Translations under genes and position numbers: made by a program | Assembly: GCA_033557835.1 (NCBI GenBank) | Contig: JAWQRO010000072.1 | Coordinates: forward strand, 1-61,802 | DNA from: Helochares maculicollis | Lineage: Eukaryota; Arthropoda; Insecta; Coleoptera; Hydrophilidae | Direction of reading: 5' to 3' | DNA: 61,802 nt | The notes under the pieces: generated by a model | Databases searched by the model: none | The model's input: only the letters and a program-made list of their open reading frames with translations | What the model was told of the DNA's origin: nothing | In this document: positions 34,370 to 44,337 of the stretch, one piece after another | How positions within the stretch are numbered: position 1 is the stretch's first letter | How the letters are laid out: each line of letters begins with the position of its first letter

Positions 34370-36610
34370 TTGAGATGTAATTTTGAATCCGGCAATCGTG
34401 AATGCTGTAATTCTGAATCCTGTAATCTTGAATCCTGGAATATTGAATCCTGTAGTCTTGAATCCTGTAATCTTGAATCCTGTAGTCTTGAATCCTGTAG
34501 TCCTGAATCCTGTAATCTTGAATTCTACAATCTTGGAACTTGTAATCTTGAGTCCTGTATTCTTGAATCCTGTAATCTTGAGTTTTTCAATCTTAAATTC
34601 TACAATCTTGAAGCTTGTAATCTTTAGTCCTGTATTCTTGAATTTTGTATTCTTGAATTCTCAAATCTTGAATTCTAGAATCTTGAATCTTGTAATCATG
34701 AATCCTGTACTCTTAAATCCTGCAATCTTGAATCCTATAATCTTGAATCCTGTAATCTTGAATTCTTCAATCTTAAATTCTACAATCTTGAAGCTTGTAA
34801 TCTTTAGTCCTGTATTCTTGAATTTTGTAATCTTGAATTCTCTAATCTTGAATTCTAGAATCTTGAATCTTGTAATCATGAATCCTGCACTCTTAAATCC
34901 TGTAATCTTGAATCCTATAATCTTGAATGTAATCTTGAATTCTTCAATCTTAAATTCTACAATCTTAAAGCTTGTAATCTTTAGTCCTGTATTCTTGAAT
35001 TTTGTAATCTTGAATTCTGTAATCTTGATTTCTAGAATCTTAAATCTTGTAATCATGAATCCTGTACTCTTAAATCCTGTAATCTTGAATCCTATAATCT
35101 TGAATCCTGTAATCTTGAATTGTCCAATCTTAAATTCTACAATCTTGAAGCTTGTAATCTTTAGTCCTGTATTCTTGAATTCTGTAATCTTGAATTGTGT
35201 AATCTTGAATTCTCTAATCTTGAATTCTAGAATCTTGAATCTTGTAATCATGAATTCTGTGCTCGTAAATCCTGTAATCCTGAATCCTTTAATCTTGAAT
35301 CCTGTAATCTTTAATCCTGTACTTTTGAATTCTGTACTCTTGAATCCTGTGGTCTTCAATTCTCTAATCTTGAATCCTGTAATCTTGAATTTTCAAATCT
35401 AGAATTTCACAATCTTCAATCTTGTAATCTTGAATCATGTAATCTAGAAGTTTCTAATCAGGATTTTTACAATCTTAAATCTTGTATTCTTGAATCCTAT
35501 AATCTTGAATTCTCCAATCTTGACTCCTGTTAACTTGAAGCCTGTAACATTGAATTCTCCAATCTTGAATTTTACAATCTTGAATCTTGTAGTCTTGATT
35601 ATTGTACTCTTGAGTCCTGTAATCTTGAGTCCTATAATCTTGACTCTTCAAATCTTGAATTCTATAATCTTGACTCTTCAAATCTTGAATTCTATGATCT
35701 GGAATCCTGTAATCTTGAATTCTCTACTCTTGAATCTTGTGCTCTTGAATCCTGCACTCTTAACTCCTATAATCTTTAGTTCTACAGTCTAGAACCTTGT
35801 AATCCTGTTATCTTGATTCCTGTAATCTTGAATTCTCTTATATTGAATTCTACAATTTTGAGTCCTGTAACCTTGAATTCTCTAATGTGGCAATATACAA
35901 TCTTGAATCTTATACTCTTTAATCCTGTACACTTGAATTCTGTAATCTTGGATTCTCCAATCTTGAATCCTGTAATCTTGAATTCTCTAATCTTAAATTC
36001 TACAATTTTAAATCCTGTAATTTTGAATCTGGAAGTCTACAATCTGGAATCTTGTACTCTTGAATCCTGTAATCTTGAATTCTCCAATCTTGAATCCTGT
36101 TATCTTGAATCCTGTAATCTTGAATTCTACAATCTTGAATTTGACAATCTTGAATCTTGTAGTCTTGATTATTGTACTCTTGAGTCCTGTAATCTTGAGT
36201 CCTATAATCTTGACTCTTCAAATCTTGAATTCTGTGATCTGGAATCCTACAATCTTGAATTCTCTACTTTTGAATCTTGTACTCTTGAATCCTGTACTCT
36301 TAACTCTTATAATCTTTAATTCTACAACCTTGAACCTTGTAATTCTGTTATCTTGAATTCTGTAAACTTGAATTCTCCAATCTTGAAACCTGTAATCTTG
36401 AATTCTCTAATCTTGAATTCTACAATCTTAAATCCTGCAATCTTGAATCTGGAAGTCTACAATCTTGAATCTTGTACTCTTGAATCCTGTACACTTGAAT
36501 CCTGTAATCTTGAATTCTCCAATCTTGAATCCTGTAATCTTGAATTCTACAATCTTGAATCTGGTAATCTTGAGTCCTGTAATCTTAAATCCTTAATCTT
36601 AATTTTACAA
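34370..36610 (+). repeat. 15-bp minisatellite array 2 with higher-order structure
   Basis: About 150 units of consensus TCTTGAATCCTGTAA with common variants TCTTGAATTCTCTAA, TCTTGAATTCTACAA and TCTTGAATCTTGTAA. Higher-order periodicity is visible. The marker GAAGCTTGTAATCTTTAGTC recurs at 34610, 34790, 34967 and 35147, a 180-bp (12-unit) repeat. The marker GTAGTCTTGATTATTGTACT recurs 570 bp (38 units) apart near 35590 and 36160. Phase is kept almost perfectly, so very long open frames appear (339 codons plus, 232 minus), reading ILNPV, CNLES or KITGF pentapeptides depending on frame. Because the consensus unit is stop-free in five of six frames, these frames are not evidence for a protein. 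Confidence 0.97.
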
Positions 36611-38392
36611 CCTTGCTATCTTGAACTATTAACCTCAATCCTATCAATTTTGTTTCTGTAATCCTAGATTTCTGGATACTCTGAATATTTCGTCCTGAAT
36701 TCTAGATTTTGATTTTGTTATTCTACATTTTTGACAGTTAATCGTTGAATTTACATCCCATAATATATTTAGAGTTTTGGTCATGCAATCTTGAGCGTTT
36801 TAATTTTTATTAGTTGTATATACTAATTAAAAGTTATGCTTTTAGTTTTTAGTTTGGAAGTTTGGATTCAGAGTAGTTTAGGTTTAATAGTCATTTTTTA
36901 TTATTTCTTAGCTGCTTAGTTCTAAACTGTAGAATTGTTGCCGAGCTGTTACTTTCGAGTTGTTTACGACATGTCCTTGCAATTGCAGTAGCTTAAATTT
37001 TTATAATACCAGAAGAATAGCCGAAACACCTTCAAAAGTTAACTTTGATCCTTAAAAGCTCTAACCTACAGCAATGAGGAAATCTAAAATGTCTCGCCTT
37101 AGTTTAGAGGTTTGGTATTATAAGCTTAGGCAATATTTTCACCCCAGGCTTATGCATGTATTGCACTAATGAACACTCGTTTTGATGATAAAGTTTTACC
37201 TTTTCGACATGCACGCGGCTGCCACAGTCTACCAGCATTGACCCGCCCTAATTGAAAAACCCTTTATGAAGGACACAATCCGAGATTCACGCGAACCGAG
37301 TTGCCGGCAATTGCTACTGCTGCGTAATTGTTAGTATATTCTGATATAAGTCGTCCTGGAAACGGGCAGGACGCTTCCATCCAGTAAAATAATTTCACGC
37401 AATTTTGAAATGCTTAGAAGAAGACTCTTGATTCATTTATTATGTTTAGAAGAATCTAGGTCAAACTTATAAATTTAACGCTTCAATCCTCTATAATTGA
37501 AAGAAAAATACAGCAGTGGGCCGTCTGCGAGTTCCTACATAGCCAATAAATAATTATTTATTAATTAATTAAAATTTATGCAAACAGAAGGAGCTGAATA
37601 AAATAATATTAATTTACGTTTGTAAATAATTAAAAATAATTCCAGTGCGGATCGGAATGAGTTGTCACGAGCCTCGGCAAACAATGGCAGCAGCCACTTT
37701 TAAAGATCCGGCACCGTGAGGTAATATTATAACAAATGGAATTCGAAAAGCTGTTTTAATTAATGAAAATGGTGGCAAACCAAACAACTGTTCATTAGGG
37801 TTAATTATCTTAATTTTTTCGGTTTCCTCGAGTGCCTGCCATTTTTTCAACTAAAAATATCCGTGCTTTTGGCATTTTTAACACGTTTTTTGCGTCCCTC
37901 TATAAGTTTCGGACGGGCTAAATTAACTCCCGTTGTTTGTAATTCCAGTAAATACGGATTCCAATATTTTCCGAACAATAGGAGACCTTGATTTGTTTTC
38001 GCATTAATATTACCTTGAAATTTTTACGCTTTCCTTTGGACGTTTAATTAAATTTTCCTCGATACGGGCATGGGAAATCCTACAAGGTTTCCTTAATGGA
38101 AATGCACACGTTGCGGGATATAATTTAATGGGGCATATTGACAATTATTTATCAACTGCTCGTACTTCTTTAAGTCTTCACAGACGTCACTCAAGATGGC
38201 CGTTCCAGACCAAAATATGTTTATTTAAATATTCTAAAGAACCAGTAGGCGTTTAATTCTTTAATGTATTTAAGCGGTTATTCATTAAATACACCTTCAC
38301 AGCATAAAAAGCCGGGCATTGAGATATGGTTTCTCTTAATTTCCTGGTTTTTAAGGGAAATTTTTAATTTCAAGCTGTGCGCAGGCAAAATC
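36611..38392. other. No recognisable gene
   Basis: Decayed 15-bp units fade out over about 36610-36790, then unique AT-rich DNA up to the 5' hairpin of element E copy 2. The minus frame 37665-37850 has no recognised motif. Confidence 0.45.
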
Positions 38393-40785
38393 GCATTTAC
38401 GATTAAATGCAGCACTTGAGGCCATTTAATTATTTTATTAATCACCTTGCTGTTGAAGTTTAAGCGAAGTATACAAGACTTTTTCAGTTTTCGTTCAGTT
38501 GTTGTTTTTGTCTACATAGATGGGACGTTATACAACAAAAACCTACTCGCAGTGCAAAAATAAAAATTACCTTTTTGGTTTTCATAATTTACAAATGCTT
38601 CAACATAACACTGAGTTCATTAGAAATAATCAATATTTTTTCAGTACATATATAAAGGGGCAATTTTTAATCTTGAATGCTGTAATCTTGAATTCTACAA
38701 TCTTGAATCTTGTACTCTTGAATCCTGTAATCTTGTTTCTTGCAATTTTGAATCCTGCACGCTTATGTCCTGTACTCTTGAATTTTACAATCCTGAATCT
38801 TGTAGTCTTGAATTCAGTTATCTTGAACTCTCTAATTTGGAATTCTACAATCTTGAATCTTGTACTATTGAATCCTGTACTCTTGAATATAGTAATCTTG
38901 AATTCTACAGTCTTGAATCTTGTAATCTTGAATTCTCTAATCTTGAATTCTACAATCTTGAATCTTGTAATCATAAATCCTGTACTCTTGAATCCTCAAA
39001 TTTTGAATTCTTTAATCTTGAATCCTGTAATCTTGAATCCTGTACTCTTGAATTCTGTACTCTTGAATCCTGTAATCTTGAATTTTCCAATCTTGAATCC
39101 TGTTATCTTCAATCCTGTAGTCTTGAATTCTCTAGTCTTGAATTTTACAATGTTGAATCTTGTAATCGTAAATCTTGTAATCTTGAATTCTCCAATCTAG
39201 AAATCTACAATCTTGAATCTTGTAGTCTTGAATCATGTAATCTTGAATTCTCTAATCTGGAATTCTACAATCTTGAATCTTGTAATCTTGAATCCTGTAA
39301 TCTTGAATTCTCCAATCTTGACTCCTGTTATCTTGAAGCCTGTAACCTTAAATTCTCCAATCTTGAGTTCTATAGTCTTGAATCTTGTAATCTTGAATCC
39401 TGTACTCTTGAGCCCTGTTATCTTGAATCCTATAATGTTGAATCTAGTTATCTTAAATCTTGTAATCTTGAATCCTGTGATCCTGAATGTTGTTATCTTG
39501 AATCCTTTAATCTTGAATTCTTCAATCTAGAATTCTACAATCTTGAATCTTGTAATCTTGAATCATGTAATCTTGAATTCTCTAATCTGTAATTCTACAA
39601 TCTTGAATCTTGTACTCTTGAATCTTGTAATCTTGAATTCTCCAATCTTGACTCATGTTATCTTGAAGCCTGTAACCTTGAATTCTCCAATCTTGAGTTC
39701 TACAGTCTTGAATCTAGTAATCTTGAATCCTGTACTCTTGAGTCCTGTAATCTTGAATCCTATAATCTTGAATCTTGTAGACTTAAATCCTGTTATCTTG
39801 ATTCCTGTGATCTTGAATCTTGCTATCTTGAATCCTGTAATCTTGAATTCTCAAACCTAGAATTCTATAGTTTTGAATCTTGTAAGCTTGAATCCTGTTA
39901 TCTTAGATCCTGCAGTCTTGAATTCTCTAGTCTTGAATTGTACAATGTTGAATCTTGTAATTTTGAATCCTGTAATCTTGAATTCTCCAATCTAGAATTT
40001 TACAATCTTGAATCTTGTAGTCTTGATTATTGTACTCTTGAGTCCTGTTATCTTGAGTCCTATAATCATGATGTACAAACGCTTCAACGTAACACTGTGT
40101 TCAAAATCAATAGTTTGTAGGGGCGATTTTTAATATAACGTTCTGTAATGTTCAATACCTTCTATATTTAGGCATGTAGGGCTACCGAAAGTACCCATTT
40201 ACCTACACAGTTTCGAAATTTTTTCAAGTAAAGTAGTCTTTAAAATTAATAAACCAATTGAAATTTCGTACACATCTTAATTATCACAAAAAGCTCGCAG
40301 ATACAAATTTTTAACATAATCGGAGTACCGGAAGTGCTGTTTTTATAATTTTAAAAATTCCTATTTTAGTAGGATTTGGAATAAAAAATGTTACAAAAAT
40401 GTTAGAAAAATGCTTATCATGAAAAATATTTCATTTTTATTCATGAATTTATATTCTAAACTTGGACCCTTCCGTTAGTTATGAATTCACATTTTAAAAT
40501 TCAATCCTTCGCCGAGGGTAGTTATAAGCGTTCTATATTGTACATTACATAAAGAAATATTAAAAATATTCCTATGGTATATATGCACTGAAAAAGAAAT
40601 GAATATTCCTTATTAATATATTAATGTGTTGTGTAACATTGACGTTAGTGTTAATTATGAATTACAAAGCTTTTGTTTTAGCTTGAAGGCACTCGTAGGT
40701 GTTTGTAGTTTTATTATTATTAATAACAGGTACTTTTATGCCGTAGATTTATACGGAATGTTGAGTGGAGACACTCCAGATTTTT
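38393..40785 (+). mobile_element. Element E, copy 2, carrying an internal 15-bp minisatellite
   Basis: The ends match copy 1: 5' hairpin GCATTTA-CGAT-TAAATGC (38393-38410) with GCACTTGAGGCCAT after it, and 3' hairpin TGGAG-ACA-CTCCA (40766-40778) followed by GATTTTT. The order inside is 5' hairpin, about 250 bp of shared sequence (TTTGTCTACATAG, TACAACAAAAAC, CGCAGTGCAAAA), the 15-bp array (38665-40070), then the E module from GTAATGTTCAATACCTT and GGCATGTAGGGCTACC on to the 3' end. Compared with copy 1 it lacks about 250 bp (from TATACTATACGAAG to ATCTGTATCAAC) and has the array instead. No coding capacity is seen. Confidence 0.7.
38665..40070 (+). repeat. 15-bp minisatellite array 3 (inside element E copy 2)
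   Basis: About 94 units of TCTTGAATCCTGTAA and variants. An internal higher-order repeat of 330 bp (22 units) is visible from the marker TCATGTAATCTTGAATTCTC at about 39233 and 39563. Near its right end it contains the same rare variant run (GTAGTCTTGATTATTGTACT) that is duplicated in array 2, showing the two arrays share recent ancestry. Overlapping 226-, 275- and 105-codon open frames are by-products of the repeat. Confidence 0.97.
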
Positions 40786-40984
40786 ATAAATGTAAAATTA
40801 TACTCTTAGTCTACAATATTGAACGCTTTTTGCAACGGATCTAATTTTAAAATATGAAATGAAATGGGTCCATTTTACAATGTAGCCTTATAACTAAAAA
40901 ATCGATTTTGTACAGGTAAAGCCTCACTTCCGTGTTTTCAGTTTACACGGTTTACTCGTCAGAGCTTATTTTAAAATATTTAGC

Positions 40985-41245
40985 ATTTTGGTAACAATTT
41001 TGTACACTTTTTTATTCCAAGGCCTACCAAGTATAGAAATTTCAAAATTTTTATATTGACACTTACGGTGCTCTGATCATGTTGAAACTTTATACCTAGC
41101 AAATTTTCGTGATATTTGAGGCTTGCGCAAAATTTCAATCAGATGGCTTAGTCTTAAAGACTAGTTTACTTGAAAAAATTCCAAGCTCTGTAGGTAAATT
41201 TTTCCACGATCGCATTACCTTCCCTTAACTGTACAGCGTACGGGA
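40985..41245 (-). repeat. Element E fragment in inverted orientation
   Basis: Read on the minus strand it follows the E module: TTTTTACGTTCCCGTACGCTG, AGTTAAGGGAAGGTAATG, TTTTTTCAAGTAAACTAGTC, ATGATCAGAGCACC, then TTCTATACTTGGTAGGCC. Together with the plus-strand module at 40170-40400 it forms a pair of inverted arms about 550 bp apart. The 88-codon minus frame at 41166-41432 runs out of this fragment and has no recognised family. Confidence 0.75.
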
Positions 41246-44200
41246 ACGTAAAAATAGCAAAACTTTCCGAAAGATGCGGCAATCTATGAAAAAATACAGC
41301 AGATGCCGCTTGCGACGTGCACCATACACCGTAAAATTTTTTGCTTTTATCTGAAGACGCCAACTTCAGGATTGACCTGCTGCAGCGTCGATGAAATAAA
41401 AGTAAAATAAGTGAAAATGACCTAAAATGCACAGTAATACAAAGCTAATTTCGTGCTGAATTTAATCTACTGCCTGCAAATGGCTCGCGAACTCAGTCGC
41501 TTTAACATGGTTTGTCTTGGAAAGAAGTAAAGCGAAAAGTGACCTCATAAGGACTTTATTTGACTACGAACCAGTCTTCTATAGAAAATTGTAGTTGGCA
41601 CTGCAGCATTTTTACACTACTGGCGGATCCGTTTATTAGATTGCACAAAGGGTACTAACAAATGATTGTATCTCATAAATTGGTGCCTTTATATTTGTGC
41701 TACCAGATAGATGTAAACGTAAACGAATATATAATTGAAAAGGCAAATAAATCTTGATAACAAAGACGCATTAAGCCCGACAGAAATTGGACATGCTGTT
41801 TGTGTTGCATACACAAACTAGGAGGATCTATTTGCTGTAAAATTTGCAGCATTAATTGCGAACGGCAATTTTTATCTACCTTTTGTTTGGTGCAATTAAT
41901 TTGGATACCTTGTTTCATAGGTTCCGAAAGGCATAACGATAATTCAGTCGGGGGAGGCGGCTGCAGGGGCGGGCTTCCAACAAGTGTTACTTATGTTCAA
42001 CAAATGATCGAGGTATTCGAGAGTAACGGTTTCAACAATTTGTATGACTGAAGTGTAATTATTAGTTTAATCAATAACGCTTTTTATTCCTTCTATAACC
42101 GACGCTAATATTGGTCTTTGTTAACAAACTGCGTCAGTAGCTATTAAGTTTTCGTTATATCTGTTGACAATCTATGCATAAAGCTGCTTGTACATAATAG
42201 AGGCGCTGTTTAGGTATTATGTAAGAGTTTTTCGATTAACCGGGGCTAAGGACTCCGATGCGCTTGCAGGACCGGTCTAATAAAAGAAGTTTACTATTCG
42301 GGAAGTTGGACGTTTTAGGGGATGGGCAAGATTGGAGATGCAAAATTGAAATTTTGAATTTTCAACACGTCTTTTTGTTTCACTTTAAGTCCAAGTACAA
42401 TAAATTCAAATTATAAAATAATTTTCTGCATGGAATGCTTTTCGATAGTATTAAATCATCTATGAAATTACATCGCGTATCTTGCCAGGGAGTTTGGATA
42501 AAGTGCAAACATGAAACTACTACTCTTTTTACTCATCATTTAATTAGAACCTTTCTATCCAGATTTTCATTAATCGTAGTCTGTATCAAAGTTTAATTAA
42601 TATTGGTTTAGGAAAAATTTTATTACACGGGCTATTTTCAGTTGGCGTGCACAGTTTTTCCAGTTATCCCCATTCCGCACACCCAGAGCTCCGCAAGGAT
42701 TTCAAATGGTAGTTTTACTTGCTTTTTAAATTGATGGAGCAGTTCCCTTTTAATGTAAAAGTGAGCACATATGCTCTTTACTAAAAGTCTTTTTCAACAG
42801 TTTTGTGTTTGCTTACAATAAATATATGTTAGAGGGCAACAACGCAAGTGAAATTTTAATTTTAAGTTATTAAATATTCCAGATTGCTTCGTCCTAACTT
42901 GACTGTTTGCAAATCGATTAATGTTGTCCTCAGCTATGCCAATCTATACCTAATGCGATGTGTCTAACATCGGTAGCTGCCGCTCACTTTGAATTCTCAA
43001 GCTACTTTCCAAGGTCTTGAAAAACAAAATTGCAATCCAAATGCTTTAGATCGACCAACTTTTTGCCTGCAAAACATGGTCGCTGAGCTGTCCGCTCTTT
43101 ACAGGTTTGAGAAGAGAAATTGTAGTTTGATCACATTCTATGGTTTAAGCGAGGTATCAATGTTACTTTTCCTTCTGGTCTTTCTGGAAAGACTGCTTTT
43201 AAAACTTGTAATACTTCATGTATATACAACAGGTAAAAACTAAGCATTTTTCATTGAACTGTGATTGAGATAAGCACGGCTAAGAATATGAAATCAAAGC
43301 GTTTCACTCATAATGACATGATGGTGTGGCATCTATATCTGTGATATACATTTTCAGGGCTGAATTTTTTACAGCACTGGAAGAATTGCTAGTATTTCAA
43401 AATATATCACACCTTTTGATCACATGAAGAGAATATTAAATATGCGAACAAAACCTAACTTACTCATAGTTCTAGAATCAAAGACAAGGCGCATTAGTAT
43501 AGATTTTAAAACCGTACTGAGGGATAGAGATTGACTTTTTAACGGTTAGCCTAAGCTGCTATTCCTAGAAGAGTGAAAGTTTCTAGACACTTATTATAAC
43601 GTAGAAAATCAGCTAGAAAACATTTTAGAAATTCCGCTTCTAAGAAAATAAACACGCGAGTTGAATGTTTTTGTGACTACAAACACTAGCAATGCAGTCT
43701 TACTAAGTCTTTCAAAATTATAAGACGTATTACCTAATATTCCAACATATTTCAACCTGTTAAAAGCGTGCTACTTGTTCTGTCTGTTACGCATATATCT
43801 AAAAATAGTTGACTCTATGAATAATGACAAAGTTATGTACTCTATTTGGAAAGCAATGAATGATATCTAATCAATATCTTCTCATAGATGTAATTTTAAA
43901 AATTAATGTAAATTATATGCATCTTGCGTTTTAAAATAATTGACAATCTCAACTTCTTTGATTTAAAAATAACAAAAACTACCGACTTGGGCAGTATATT
44001 AATCAGTATGCCTATCTGTCACGCACTATAGTTGATAGGGATTCGATTCTCAATCTGGAAGAACAACAAGATGATATAGGTTATCAAACTCAAGACTTTG
44101 GCAACAGGAAATACTCCCGAGGCCATTAGCAGCTTTGAGCAATTAGAGATTCTTGTGATTGTGCAAATTTTTTACATAAAGATGCTTTAGCTCTATGGGT

Positions 44201-44337
44201 ACCATTGTTTAGCAACATATCTCTTCTTGTTTCGTTTGACACAAGCTCTTTATAAAGTCTTCAGATTTCCTGCATGGTCCATATATTCTACAAAATTCAG
44301 CAATACTTCTTAGTGGACATAAGCAATTTCAACTACC
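41246..44337. other. No recognisable gene
   Basis: Unique sequence. Frames at 41700-41918 (minus), 41800-42051 (plus, with a glycine-rich GGGGCRGG run) and 42989-43243 (plus) were inspected and show no known domain. Nothing else was found. Confidence 0.45.

Noticed and set aside
34383..35402. 339-codon open frame, the longest in the window, as a protein-coding gene
   Set aside because: It lies wholly within the 15-bp minisatellite. The unit has no stop in five of six frames, and equally long frames exist on the other strand and in the other phase, so length is not evidence.
38765..39592. 275-codon CNLES-frame open reading frame as a real pentapeptide-repeat protein
   Set aside because: It overlaps other open frames of similar quality, has no start context or flanking non-repeat domain, and the resemblance to the pentapeptide consensus follows from the unit's base composition.
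44038..44110. tRNA-like word GATTCGATTCTC, and GGTTCGAACT near 31540
   Set aside because: No acceptor, D or anticodon stem could be folded around either.
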